This document shows, one piece after another, positions 1-8,210 of a stretch of 39,289 nucleotides of DNA. The notes under the pieces are model-generated. The model was not told the DNA's origin. It searched no databases and saw only the letters and a program-made list of their open reading frames with translations. The DNA lies in NCBI GenBank assembly GCA_005880915.1, contig VBIW01000060.1:1-39289 (forward strand), in the 5' to 3' direction. Position numbers and translations under genes: made by a program. This DNA is from Chloroflexota bacterium. GTDB lineage: Bacteria; Chloroflexota; Dormibacteria; Dormibacterales; Dormibacteraceae. Each line of letters starts with the position of its first letter. The stretch's first letter is position 1.

Positions 1-1
1 C

Positions 2-550
2 CTGACGCTCGCGGCGTCCGGCGCCTTCAGCCACGACTTCTACGTCAACGTCATCCGCACCCACATCCTCCACGGTCACGTCAGTGACCGGGAGCAGGTG
101 CTGGTTGCTCGCATCACCGCCGGGCTCGTGGGACTCCTCTCGATCTGGCTTGCCGCTCGCGTCGGGGCAACGGCCAACGCGGCGGCGCTCGTCGCCGGCG
201 TGGCTTTTGTCATCGCGTCGGCGGCCAATCTGCCGGCGATCCTCTTCACCCTTTTCTGGAAGCGTTTCAACACGTGGGGCGCGGTGGCGTCGCTTGTCGG
301 CGGGACCGTCCTGACGATCTGGCTGGTCGCCATCGGTCCTGGCTGGACACTGCCGGCGGTGGCCCATCCGGCCTTCCCGCTACAGAACGTCGGCATCGTC
401 AGCATCCCGATCGGGTTCGCGCTGGCGATCATCGGTACATATCTAGGCGAGCTTGCCAAGGCCGACCCGGTGGCCGAGCGCAAGTTTCACGAGATCGACG
501 TCCGGGCCCAGACCGGCATCGGCGCCGAACCGGTCGCAGCGGCCGTTTGA
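2..550 (+). CDS. Sodium:solute symporter, acetate permease-like (C-terminal part)
   Basis: This is the 3' end of a gene whose start lies before the window; about 182 residues are visible. The opening stretch, with SHDFYVNVI followed by a basic loop and hydrophobic segments, matches the sodium:solute symporter (SSS) family, close to cation/acetate symporters such as ActP. About four membrane segments can be seen (near GLVGLLSIWLA, AALVAGVAFVIASAANLPAIL, VGGTVLTIWLVAIG and IPIGFALAIIGTYLGEL), followed by a short cytoplasmic tail. Such proteins use the sodium gradient to import monocarboxylates. The substrate is inferred from similarity alone. A strong stem-loop follows the stop codon. Confidence 0.8.
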   Translation: MTLAASGAFSHDFYVNVIRTHILHGHVSDREQVLVARITAGLVGLLSIWLAARVGATANAAALVAGVAFVIASAANLPAILFTLFWKRFNTWGAVASLVGGTVLTIWLVAIGPGWTLPAVAHPAFPLQNVGIVSIPIGFALAIIGTYLGELAKADPVAERKFHEIDVRAQTGIGAEPVAAAV

Positions 551-563
551 TCACCTGTCACGT

Positions 564-590
564 GAAGGGGAGCGACCGCCGCTCCCCTTC
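564..590 (+). terminator. Stem-loop after the symporter
   Basis: A perfect 10-bp inverted repeat (GAAGGGGAGC and GCTCCCCTTC) surrounds a 7-base loop, 13 bases after the symporter stop. There is no T-run, so it may be a terminator aided by other factors or an mRNA-stabilising hairpin. Confidence 0.55.
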
Positions 591-602
591 GAACCTCGTG
601 CG

Positions 603-905
603 ATGAGCAGCGACTACTTCGCGGTCCTGGTCCTCGACGCATCCTGCATGCTCGCAGCCGCGATGATGCTGCGCTCCTGGCGCAGGCGCCATACCCGACC
701 GCCGCTCGTGGCAGCTGGTTTCATCCTCGTGCTGGCGGCCGCAGCGTCAGTGTTGGTGCTGGCGATCGGGATCAACTACAGGCTCGTCGTCGGCCCCACC
801 CTGATCGTGGCCCTTCTGGTGATCCTCCACACGGCGAGGCACGAGCGCCGGCTGGAAGCAATGCCGACCACGGCAGCCCACGCGGCATCTCGTCGAACCC
901 GATAA
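603..905 (+). CDS. Small membrane protein, function unknown
   Basis: A 100-residue protein with three hydrophobic segments: FAVLVLDASCMLAAAMML, then after the basic patch RSWRRRHTR the stretch LVAAGFILVLAAAASVLVLAIG, then LVVGPTLIVALLVIL. It ends in a polar, Arg-rich tail. I recognise no family. The ATG is the first methionine after the hairpin that follows the symporter. The length and hydrophobic pattern suggest a real gene, perhaps read through from the symporter. Function is not assignable. Confidence 0.55.
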   Translation: MSSDYFAVLVLDASCMLAAAMMLRSWRRRHTRPPLVAAGFILVLAAAASVLVLAIGINYRLVVGPTLIVALLVILHTARHERRLEAMPTTAAHAASRRTR

Positions 906-931
906 GCGTTATCTAAGGACGGGACCGGAGA

Positions 932-964
932 CCTGGAGGGGAGGCGAACCGCCGCCCCTCCAGG
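932..964. terminator. Long hairpin between convergent genes
   Basis: A perfect 10-bp stem, CCTGGAGGGG with CCCCTCCAGG, encloses a second small stem (GGCG/CGCC, loop AAC). It lies exactly between the rightward small membrane gene and the leftward secreted-protein gene, so it probably serves as a bidirectional terminator. Confidence 0.6.
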
Positions 965-979
965 CTCAGCTTCGAACGA

Positions 980-1477
980 TCAGTGACCGGGGCAGAGCTT
1001 CACGTTCGGGTTGTAGCTGGCGAACATGCCGAGCGGATTTGGCTTCCAGATCCACGCGTGCAAGGCCCAAAGGTGGAGCGAGTCGACGCGGAAGAACGAG
1101 CGCCCGTACAGCTGCGGCGGGGTGGCCGAGACCCACGCCGTCCAGGGCACGATGTACTCGACGGCGACGAGCTGGAGGCGGTCTCCGTCGACCTCATAGA
1201 CGAGGGCTTCGGGCTGGTTGGCGACAAGCGTCGCGTCGAGCAGCGATAGATTCACGTAATGCTGGCCCATGCCGCCAACCCCCGGCAGGTCGAAGCATGG
1301 AAGCAGCCGCCCATAGCTGGCTCCTTCGGCGGCACGGACGCTGTGAAAGGCGGCGGTGGCCTGTCGCACGCCGGCGAGAGCGCTCTCGTCAGAGCCATTC
1401 GAAGCCTGCACGGCAGGCGCGGCGACCAATCCCGTGGCGAGAAGTGCTGCGGCGCTTCGAATCAACCATCTCCACAT
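980..1477 (-). CDS. Secreted protein of unknown function
   Basis: A 165-residue protein with a clear Sec signal peptide: the N-terminus MWRWLIRS, a hydrophobic core (AAALLATGLVAAPAV) and a likely cut after AVQA. The mature part carries scattered aromatic residues (HYVNLSLLDATLV, LWALHAWIWKPNPLGMFASYNPNV) and two cysteines. I cannot name the family. The ATG begins one base after the TGA of the upstream DUF4242 gene (TGACATG), so the two genes are almost certainly co-transcribed and translationally coupled. This start is preferred over upstream ones because it gives the signal peptide. Confidence 0.65.
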   Translation of the reverse strand: MWRWLIRSAAALLATGLVAAPAVQASNGSDESALAGVRQATAAFHSVRAAEGASYGRLLPCFDLPGVGGMGQHYVNLSLLDATLVANQPEALVYEVDGDRLQLVAVEYIVPWTAWVSATPPQLYGRSFFRVDSLHLWALHAWIWKPNPLGMFASYNPNVKLCPGH

Positions 1478-1478
1478 G

Positions 1479-1781
1479 TCAGCGCACCTTCGCGGCCGGA
1501 GTCTCCGCCGCCATGTAGAAGTACGGGTCGAGGACCCGCACCTGGGTGATCTTGTCGGCCGGCAGCTGGTTGAGCTTGGCCGCCTGGCGAATCGCGTCGG
1601 GGCTTGGCGCGTCGTAGATGCAGAACGTCTTCCTGTGATCGTCGGTGACGTACGAGTGGACCCATGTGACACCGAGCTCGGCGTTGGTTCCGACAACCGC
1701 CAGGCACGCTTCCGCGCCTTTGTCCGTCATCGGGATCTCGAGCCCATCCGGAAAGACCCGCTCGACCATGAAACGTGCCAT
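1479..1781 (-). CDS. DUF4242 family protein
   Basis: A 100-residue protein with the layout of DUF4242 (SCO4226-like) proteins: MARFMVERVFP at the start, a middle TWVHSYVTDDHRKTFCIYDAPSPDAIRQAA, and an end reading ITQVRVLDPYFYM. Members are small ferredoxin-fold proteins; one Streptomyces member was reported to bind nickel, but no enzyme activity is established for the family. The ATG at 1781 is chosen because a good Shine-Dalgarno (AGGAGGT) lies just upstream; an earlier in-frame start would sit before that site. It heads a two-gene unit with the secreted protein that follows one base later. Confidence 0.8.
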   Translation of the reverse strand: MARFMVERVFPDGLEIPMTDKGAEACLAVVGTNAELGVTWVHSYVTDDHRKTFCIYDAPSPDAIRQAAKLNQLPADKITQVRVLDPYFYMAAETPAAKVR

Positions 1782-1896
1782 TGCGACCTCCTGCGCTATC
1801 GGCATCCCGAAAGGGCCGCCGTCGCAGGTCAGGCTAGGTTTGGATCAGTCTCGCGCCATCCGGGAGAAGGCTCACGCGGTGCTCAATTTCGAGTGC

Positions 1897-3447
1897 TCAT
1901 TTCTGCCCCACCCACGTCGCGATCTGGACTCGGGAGTCGAAGCCGAGCTTGTCCAGGATGTGGTGTACATGGTTGTCCACCGTCCGTTCCGACAGGTAGA
2001 GGCGCTCAGCGATCTCGCGATTGCTCATTCCCTTGGCGAGCAGCTGGGCGACCTCATTCTCGCGGCGGCTCAGGGCCGTCGCTGGAGCTGCCCGATCCAG
2101 GTCGATCGACGTGCTGACGGGTTGGTCGGGACCCGCGGCGTAAACGCTCCACGTTCCCAACCCCGGGAACTCGCGGCTGCCGCGCTCGGCGAACTCCAAG
2201 CCTGAGCCGACGACGAGGTCCTTGACCGTGCTGGAGACGAGCACGTCGCCAGGCTGGGCGGCGGACATGATGCTCGACGCGACGTGCAGCGCCACGCCGC
2301 GGGGCTTGCCGCCTCTGATCTCGCACTCGCCGGCGTGCACCCCCGCACGGACGCGGAGGCCCAGGTCGAGCAATTGGTCGCGGATATCGAGCGCGCAGTG
2401 GATGGCCCGCGCGGTCCCGTCGAAAACTGCCGTGATGCCCTGCTCGCCGGCCTCGATCTCCCTGCCCGAATACTTCGCAAGCGCCTTGCGAGCCACCGCG
2501 TGGTGACGCTCGACGAGGTCATGCCATTGCTTTCCTCCCAGCCACACCGCGTGCGCTCCGGCCTGCGCGACGTTCGTGCAGAGCACCGTCGCCAGCATCG
2601 TCTCGGGCGCCGGGCTGCTCCGCGCGCCGGTGAGAAATTCCTGGATCTCGCCAAGCACCACATCGGCGTCGCCGAAATAGGGCCAGTGGTCGATCGACTC
2701 GAGCTCCAGCATCCGAGCGCCGGGGATGTGCTCGGCGAAGTACCTGCCGGCCTCGATCGGCGCCACCTTGTCGCGATTCGCGTGGATCACCAGCGTGGGC
2801 ACCCGGATCGTGGGGAGGATGCCGCCGATGTCGATCTGGACGTTCATGTGCATGAGGTCATGGGCGTCCCCGGGGCTGGCGCTCATCTGCGTGAACTTGC
2901 CCCACCAGGCCGCGACCTCGGGATTGGAGAGCTGGCTCGGCGCGTATGCCTCCATGCCCGAACCATCGCCCCAGGTTTCACGAATGGCGGCAATCCGCTG
3001 TTCGAACGTTCCCAGGGGAATGCCCCACGGATAACCGGGCCGCAGGAGGCGCGAGGGGTAGCTGCCGTTGATGATCAGCGCTGCGGTCCGATCCGGGTAG
3101 GTAGCCGCGAAGAGCGCGGCCATCACTCCGCCCTCTGAGATGCCGAACAGCGCGGCTCGGTTCGAGCCGACAGCGTCCAGGACGGCCCTGACATCGTCCA
3201 TGCGCTGCTCGAGGGTCGGCAGCGGATGAACGCGGTCTGACATGCCGGTGCCGCGCTTGTCGAAGAGGATCAGGCGCGAGAACGAGGCCAGGCGGTCCAG
3301 GAACCTGGCCATCGCTGGAAGCTCCCAGACGTAAGCCAGATGGGAGACCCATCCCAGAACCAGCACGAGGTCGATCGGCCCATCGCCGACCACCTGGTAG
3401 GCGATATTGACATCGCCGCTGCGCGCGTATCGAGCCCCTGTGTACAC
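1897..3447 (-). CDS. Alpha/beta hydrolase - nucleotidyl cyclase-like - LuxR regulator fusion
   Basis: A 516-residue protein with three domains. Residues 1-275 are an alpha/beta hydrolase with nucleophile elbow GISEGG (Ser104), a likely acid at Asp226 and a histidine at His254. Residues 283-440 resemble a class III adenylyl/guanylyl cyclase domain (ATVLCTN..., VRAGVHAGECEIRGG, DVLVSSTVKDLV). Residues 455-516 are a LuxR/GerE helix-turn-helix (LSRRENEVAQLLAKGMSNREIAERLYLSERTVDNHV). Hydrolase-cyclase fusions are known in actinobacteria (mycobacterial Rv1900c/LipJ type); the added DNA-binding domain makes this a one-component regulator. The cyclase residues look lost: metal aspartates are replaced by Asn292 and Gln336, the purine-selecting Lys by Glu332, and the transition-state Arg by Ser392. 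Catalysis of cAMP formation is therefore unlikely, and the domain may only sense a ligand. Targets are unknown. Confidence 0.85.
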   Translation of the reverse strand: MYTGARYARSGDVNIAYQVVGDGPIDLVLVLGWVSHLAYVWELPAMARFLDRLASFSRLILFDKRGTGMSDRVHPLPTLEQRMDDVRAVLDAVGSNRAALFGISEGGVMAALFAATYPDRTAALIINGSYPSRLLRPGYPWGIPLGTFEQRIAAIRETWGDGSGMEAYAPSQLSNPEVAAWWGKFTQMSASPGDAHDLMHMNVQIDIGGILPTIRVPTLVIHANRDKVAPIEAGRYFAEHIPGARMLELESIDHWPYFGDADVVLGEIQEFLTGARSSPAPETMLATVLCTNVAQAGAHAVWLGGKQWHDLVERHHAVARKALAKYSGREIEAGEQGITAVFDGTARAIHCALDIRDQLLDLGLRVRAGVHAGECEIRGGKPRGVALHVASSIMSAAQPGDVLVSSTVKDLVVGSGLEFAERGSREFPGLGTWSVYAAGPDQPVSTSIDLDRAAPATALSRRENEVAQLLAKGMSNREIAERLYLSERTVDNHVHHILDKLGFDSRVQIATWVGQK

Positions 3448-3515
3448 CGTTGACCCAGCCAGTCTAAAACCCGCCTGGCGTTACCCAGCAAGGTCGAGAC
3501 CGTTCCAGCAACGGA

Positions 3516-3890
3516 ATGGTTTCTCGGATCGTGATCGGGTTGCTCGCGCTCTTTCTTATATGCGGCTGTCAGATGCCGGGCAGGGCCCCGACATGCAACG
3601 CGCAGATCGACTGGGTCAACTTCATCGAGGTCGGGTCGACGCAATACGTGGCGGGCCAGGCGCCCTCGAGCCCGCTACAAGAAGCTGACCTGGGTAAGGT
3701 CTATGCCCACGTCAAGTTCAAGGTGAGCGGCAACGTGTGCGATCCCGGCTACCGCATCAAGGACGGAGACGCCGCCTTCCTGGAACCTGGGACACCCATC
3801 TATGAGGTCAATGGCGAATCGCCGGGCCAAGAGCTGGCCGCCAGGTTCGGCGGCAGCCTGGTCGCGTATCGCGCGGTGTCGCCAGGCTGA
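3516..3890 (+). CDS. Small lipoprotein, function unknown
   Basis: A 124-residue protein with a lipoprotein signal: MVSRIVIGLLALFLICGC, where the lipobox is ICGC and the likely lipidated residue is Cys18. The mature part has two further cysteines (APTCNAQ, NVCDPGY) and a pattern typical of a small beta-rich extracytoplasmic domain (KVYAHVKFKVSG, PIYEVNG). It runs divergently from the hydrolase/LuxR fusion across a gap of about 70 bases, so it could be a target of that regulator; this is inference only. Confidence 0.65.
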   Translation: MVSRIVIGLLALFLICGCQMPGRAPTCNAQIDWVNFIEVGSTQYVAGQAPSSPLQEADLGKVYAHVKFKVSGNVCDPGYRIKDGDAAFLEPGTPIYEVNGESPGQELAARFGGSLVAYRAVSPG

Positions 3891-3929
3891 CCGGGGAATG
3901 CCCCCGCTGTCCTCAGGGTTGGATTTTTC

Positions 3930-4778
3930 ATGACTTCCAAAACCTGGTTCATCACAGGCACCTCTCGTGGTTTCGGCCGCGAATGGACGATCGCAGCCCT
4001 CGACCGCGGCGACAAGGTCGCGGCCACTGCTCGCAACATCTCGCAGCTCGACGACCTCGTCGCGAGATACGGCGACGCCATCCTGCCCATCACCCTCGAC
4101 GTCACCGACCGTGACGCCGCTTTCGCCGCCGTGCGTCACGCGCGCGAGCGGCTCGGGCGCCTCGACGTCGTCGTCAACAACGCCGGCTATGGCCAGTTCG
4201 GCATGGTGGAGGAGCTCAGCGAGCAAGAGGCGCGCTCCCAGATCGAGACCAACCTCTTCGGTGCCCTGTGGGTGACCCAGGCGGCGCTTCCGATCCTGCG
4301 CGCGCAGGGCGGTGGGCACATCTTGCAGGTCTCGTCGATCGGCGGCATCTCCGCCTTCGCCAACATCGGCATGTATCACGCGTCGAAGTGGGCGCTCGAA
4401 GGTTTGAGCCAGGCGCTCGCCCTCGAGGTGGCCGGCTTCGGGATCAAGGTGACGATCATCGAACCAGGCGGATACTCGACGGACTGGGGCGGGGCATCAG
4501 CGCAGCACTCGACGCCGCTGCCCGCTTATGACGACGTCCGCGAAGAGAGCGCTCGCGCACGCGCGGCCCGCATCAAGACTCCGGGTGACCCTCTTGCAAC
4601 GCGTGCGGCGATTCTCAAAGTGGTCGACGCGGCGGAACCGCCGCTGCGCATCTTCTTCGGCGACGGTCCATTGGCGACCGCGACGAACGACTACGAATCG
4701 CGACTCGCCGGCTGGAAAGAGTGGGAGCCCGTGTCGATCGAAGCCCAGGCCGTCGAGGATCGCGCCCCAGTCGGCTAG
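3930..4778 (+). CDS. Short-chain dehydrogenase/reductase (SDR)
   Basis: A 282-residue classical SDR. The cofactor motif TGTSRGFG is at residues 10-17, NNAG at 83-86, the catalytic serine in LQVSS at about 135, and YHASK with Tyr149 and Lys153. The basic residue in TSRGFGR and the ATARN stretch after strand 2 favour NADPH. Members reduce or oxidise small alcohols and ketones in the cytosol; the substrate cannot be read from the sequence. It follows the lipoprotein gene after about 40 bases in the same direction and converges on recQ. Confidence 0.9.
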   Translation: MTSKTWFITGTSRGFGREWTIAALDRGDKVAATARNISQLDDLVARYGDAILPITLDVTDRDAAFAAVRHARERLGRLDVVVNNAGYGQFGMVEELSEQEARSQIETNLFGALWVTQAALPILRAQGGGHILQVSSIGGISAFANIGMYHASKWALEGLSQALALEVAGFGIKVTIIEPGGYSTDWGGASAQHSTPLPAYDDVREESARARAARIKTPGDPLATRAAILKVVDAAEPPLRIFFGDGPLATATNDYESRLAGWKEWEPVSIEAQAVEDRAPVG

Positions 4779-4815
4779 TCCGGGTCGCGAAAGGTCCGGC
4801 CATCGAGCGTCCTCC

Positions 4816-6600
4816 TTAGCTGCGAAGAAGCTCAAGCACCTCTTCGCCATATTTGCGCAGCTTCGAATCTCCGACCCCGGGCACCCGCAGCAGCTCCGCC
4901 AGGTTCGCCGGCTGTGCTGAAGCGATCGCGTTGAGCGTCGAATCGTGAAACACAACGTACGCGGGAACGCCCGCGGCGCGGGCGGTTTCCATGCGCCAGC
5001 GCTTGAGCCGGTCGACCGTCTCGACGGGTGCGTCAGCGCCCGGCTGGGAACGCCGGCCAGGAGCGGGGCCGGCGGCCGGCAGGGTGAGTTGCGTTGGCGT
5101 TCGATTGACGATCGCGTCCCGGCCCGCTTGCGTCAATTCGACCACCGGGTATTCGCCCGAGCTCTGGCGAGCGAGACCCGCGCGCAACAGCTCGCCCAGC
5201 AAGAGCCTGACCCGGTCGTCGCTCCAGCTCTTCAGCGCGCCGTGGAACGACAGGTCTTCGACCCACGGCTGCCCTGTCGACCATTTCGTCCGGCGGCCTC
5301 CCAGCACCCCAGCCACGTTGGCGAGTCCGACGCGCCCGCTGAAGCGAGCCACCGCTGCCAGCGCCGCCATGACGGCCTCGACCGGCACCACTTCCTCGGG
5401 AGGCCGTTCCGCGAGGCAGTTGTCGCAGGCGCTACATCGCCGAGGCACGCCGGTCTCACCGAAGTAGTCGGCAATGCGCGCGTGCCGGCACTCGCGCATC
5501 TCGGCGTAGGCCATCATCTGCGCCAGCCGGGCGTAGGCGTGGTCCTTCAGCGCGGAGCCGTCCTCGAGTCCTGACTGCTCGATGAAGAACGATTGGAGGT
5601 CGCGGTCCGCCGGGCTGTACAGCAGCGTGCACTCCGCCGGCCGGCCATCGCGCCCCGCCCGGCCCGCCTCCTGGTAGTACGCCTCGACGCTGCCCGGCAA
5701 TTGGTAATGGATGACGCGGCGGATGTCGGCGATATCGACGCCCATGCCAAACGCCGATGTTGCGACCACGACCTTCGTCCGTCCCTGGGTGAAGTCCTCC
5801 TGGATCCGCCGCCGGAGCCCAGGATCCTGCTGCCCGTGGTAGCAGACGGTGCCGAGGTCGGCGGCTACTTCCTCCGCGGCCCGGACCGTGCCGACATAGA
5901 CGAGCGCCCGCTGCGCCTTGTCGGACAGGAGATGGCGCAGCTCGTCGCGCTTGGCGCGGTCTCCCCGGCAGCGAACCACCGAGAGGGTGAGGGTCGGCCG
6001 GTTGAAACCTGTAACTGAGATGAACGGTTCTCTCAGCCCGAGGGAGCTGGCGATATCCGCACGCACCTGCGGCGTGGCCGTCGCTGTGAAACCGGCCACC
6101 GGTGGCCGCCCGCAGGCGGCGATCGCCGCAGACAGGAGCCGATAGTCAGGCCGGAAGTCGTGCCCCCACGTGGAGATGCAGTGCGCTTCGTCGACGACCA
6201 CACGGCTTACGTGGAGCTCAGCCAGGCGGTCCATGAAACCCGGCCGGCCGAGTCGCTCCGGCGCCAGAAACAAGAGATGGTATTCGCCCGCGATTGCCCG
6301 CCGCAGACGCTCGCCCTGCTCGGGACGCTCGACCGATGAGTTGATGAACGTCGCGGCGACGCCTCGCTCGGTGAGGCGGTCCACCTGGTCCTTCATGAGA
6401 GCGATCAGCGGCGAAACGACCATCGTCAGCCCACCGTCCACGACCGCCGGCACCCAGTAGCTGATGCTCTTGCCGGACCCGGTGGGCGCGACCGACAGAA
6501 CGTCGCGTCCCGCCAGCATCGCTTCCACCACCTCGGCCTGCCCGAGGCGGAAGGCCTCCAGGCCAAAGACCGTGCGGAGCGCTTCCTCTGCTCGGATCAT
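4816..6600 (-). CDS. recQ: ATP-dependent DNA helicase RecQ
   Basis: A 594-residue superfamily 2 helicase that unwinds DNA 3' to 5' in recombination and fork repair. Visible motifs: the RecQ motif 0 region (FRLGQAEVVEAMLAGRDVL), Walker A APTGSGKS near residues 39-46, DEAH at about 138-141 (VVVDEAHCIS), SAT-like TATATP, the motif V/VI region (GMGVDIADIRRVIHYQLPGSVEAYYQEAGRAGRDG), then a RecQ-C-terminal zinc site (Cys in MRECRHARIADYF, RRCSACDNC) and a C-terminal HRDC-type domain (RLKRWRMETARAAGVPAYVVFHDSTL). ATG at 6600 and GTG at 6603 are both possible starts. Length and order are typical. Confidence 0.96.
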   Translation of the reverse strand: MIRAEEALRTVFGLEAFRLGQAEVVEAMLAGRDVLSVAPTGSGKSISYWVPAVVDGGLTMVVSPLIALMKDQVDRLTERGVAATFINSSVERPEQGERLRRAIAGEYHLLFLAPERLGRPGFMDRLAELHVSRVVVDEAHCISTWGHDFRPDYRLLSAAIAACGRPPVAGFTATATPQVRADIASSLGLREPFISVTGFNRPTLTLSVVRCRGDRAKRDELRHLLSDKAQRALVYVGTVRAAEEVAADLGTVCYHGQQDPGLRRRIQEDFTQGRTKVVVATSAFGMGVDIADIRRVIHYQLPGSVEAYYQEAGRAGRDGRPAECTLLYSPADRDLQSFFIEQSGLEDGSALKDHAYARLAQMMAYAEMRECRHARIADYFGETGVPRRCSACDNCLAERPPEEVVPVEAVMAALAAVARFSGRVGLANVAGVLGGRRTKWSTGQPWVEDLSFHGALKSWSDDRVRLLLGELLRAGLARQSSGEYPVVELTQAGRDAIVNRTPTQLTLPAAGPAPGRRSQPGADAPVETVDRLKRWRMETARAAGVPAYVVFHDSTLNAIASAQPANLAELLRVPGVGDSKLRKYGEEVLELLRS

Positions 6601-6664
6601 CACGAGGGAGTGTGACGGAATGTCGAGCGCCGGCCAGCACCCTTTGCAGCGCTACGCTTGGCTC

Positions 6665-7870
6665 ATGGCGGAGCTTGCCGGCGGCGCTCCCAGGTCCGAG
6701 CAAGCCACTGTCGGGGACGCCTTCGCCTGGGCGAGCCACGACCCCGGCTGGATCGGCAAGGTCATCCTGATGGGTCTGATCGGCCTGATCCCGATCGTCG
6801 GTCCGCTGCAGCAGGCCGGCTGGATGCTCGCTGCGCTCGACAACCTTCGCGCGGGCCGACACGAGGTGCCGCCTGCGGCGTTTCGATACGCCAGCCGGGG
6901 CGTGTGGCTCTTCCTCGCCGCCCTGGTCTACGCCGTCGTCGTGGGCGTCGTCTTCTACGGAGGAGTCTTCGCCCTCGCGTTTGGACTGAGCCCGGGCCAT
7001 TCGACGCAGCAATCGGATGGCAGCACGAACCAGCTCTCTTTGGTGTTCTTTCCGCTGACGTTCGCCTTCATGGGTTTCTTCGGGCTGGTGTTCCTGGCTT
7101 CGTTTGTACTCGTGCCTCTAATCATCGAGTTCACCGACCGGACCGGTTTCGGAGGCGCGTTCAACTTCGCGGGATTCGCGCGGGCGATCCGGACGAGCCC
7201 GCAGGAAACCCTGGCGGCGGGTGGTTTGGCGCTCGTCTCGTATTTCATCTCGGGGATCGGCACGTACCTCTGTTACGTCGGCCTCCTTTTCACAGCCCCA
7301 TACGCGCTGACAGTGCTGGCCGGTCATGCACTGGTACGAAACGAGGGTGAAACCAGGCACGCTGCCCGCCCCGATCCCCCGGTAATCGAGGGGCCCGTGC
7401 GGGCGTCGACGGTGAAGATCGGGGTCGAAGATCCGGCGACAGCCGACGCCCGATGGTGCATCGAACAGTATTTCTCGGAGCTGAATACGCGATTCGAAGC
7501 CGGCTTCGATCCTTCGCTCACCATCTCGGCTGATGCAGACGAGCTCGTGCCTCCCGCCGGGATGTTGCTCATCGCACGTCTTCGAGGGCGGCCCGTCGGA
7601 TGCGGCGCGCTGAAGTTTCACACGCGGGCGCCGGCCGAGCTGAAGAGGATGTGGGTTGCCCCCGAGGCGCGCGGGCTTGGGCTCGGTCGGCGGCTTCTCG
7701 TCGAGCTGGAGCGCCACGCCAAGAGGGCCGGCGCGCGACGGGTGCGACTCGAGACGAACCGATCCTTGAAAGAGGCGATCCAGCTGTACCGGAGCAGCGG
7801 TTACCGCGAGGTGCCGGCCTTCAACGACGAGCCGTTCGCACACCACTGGTTCGAAAAGCGGATCTCGTAA
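6665..7870 (+). CDS. DUF4013-like membrane domain fused to GNAT acetyltransferase
   Basis: A 401-residue two-part protein. About residues 1-235 are a multi-spanning membrane domain of DUF4013 type (GDAFAWASHDPGWIGKV, LIPIVGPLQQAGWML, then several hydrophobic helices ending in FTAPYALTVLAGHAL). Roughly residues 260-401 are a complete GNAT N-acetyltransferase with the acetyl-CoA loop (KRMWVAPEARGLGLGRRLLVELE) and the typical end (AIQLYRSSGYREVPAFNDEPFAHHWFEKRI). Joining these two domains is unusual; they normally occur separately. ATG 6665 is chosen because the -10-like TACGCT ends 6 bases before it (leaderless); ATG 6620 has a purine-rich GAGGGAG upstream and is an alternative. The acetyl acceptor is unknown. 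Confidence 0.8.
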   Translation: MAELAGGAPRSEQATVGDAFAWASHDPGWIGKVILMGLIGLIPIVGPLQQAGWMLAALDNLRAGRHEVPPAAFRYASRGVWLFLAALVYAVVVGVVFYGGVFALAFGLSPGHSTQQSDGSTNQLSLVFFPLTFAFMGFFGLVFLASFVLVPLIIEFTDRTGFGGAFNFAGFARAIRTSPQETLAAGGLALVSYFISGIGTYLCYVGLLFTAPYALTVLAGHALVRNEGETRHAARPDPPVIEGPVRASTVKIGVEDPATADARWCIEQYFSELNTRFEAGFDPSLTISADADELVPPAGMLLIARLRGRPVGCGALKFHTRAPAELKRMWVAPEARGLGLGRRLLVELERHAKRAGARRVRLETNRSLKEAIQLYRSSGYREVPAFNDEPFAHHWFEKRIS

Positions 7871-7880
7871 GGAAGCGGTC

Positions 7881-8087
7881 TCAGCCGTGCAGCTCGGCCG
7901 CGGCCAGCGCTGCGGCGATGGCGCAGCCTGGACGGTGCCCGCGTCCTTCCGGCGGTGCTGAGCCGGCGCACTCCGGACAGGCGCCGACCGAGCTGACCGG
8001 GGTCAGGCCCGCCCACTGGTGCTTGTGCAGCAAGCGTCGAAGCTCGGCATTCTCCTTCCGGAGGCGACTGACTTCGTCCTCGTCCAT
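7881..8087 (-). CDS. Small zinc-motif protein with coiled-coil start
   Basis: A 68-residue protein with an N-terminal leucine-zipper-like helix (MDEDEVSRLRKENAELRRLLHKHQ) and a Cys/His cluster (CPECAG then HRPGC) that could bind one zinc. A Shine-Dalgarno AAGGAG sits upstream of the ATG, supporting a real gene. No family is recognised; the shape suggests a small protein-interaction or DNA-associated factor. It converges with the end of the DUF4013-GNAT gene and is divergent from the PadR gene. Confidence 0.6.
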   Translation of the reverse strand: MDEDEVSRLRKENAELRRLLHKHQWAGLTPVSSVGACPECAGSAPPEGRGHRPGCAIAAALAAAELHG

Positions 8088-8161
8088 CCCAGCACTCCTT
8101 GTTCAGACGACTGAGCGGCTCGTGCAGCAAGCGTAGATCGCGTCACAGACGCGCAGATGCC

Positions 8162-8210
8162 TTGACAACAACCCTTATATCGCGCGACGATATAGCGAGA
8201 AGCGATATAT
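8162..8210 (+). promoter_or_regulatory. PadR promoter/operator region with CGATATA half-sites
   Basis: A TTGACA -35-like hexamer (8162-8167) is followed by an inverted repeat, TATATCG (8176-8182) and CGATATA (8188-8194), with a 5-base spacer. A third half-site CGATATA lies at 8203-8209, touching the ATG. The arrangement fits autorepression by the PadR protein encoded next. Confidence 0.6.

Noticed and set aside
1..550. Acetate symporter as part of the acetaldehyde-to-acetate route
   Set aside because: It lies 19 kb from deoC with many unrelated genes between, so no functional link can be claimed from position.
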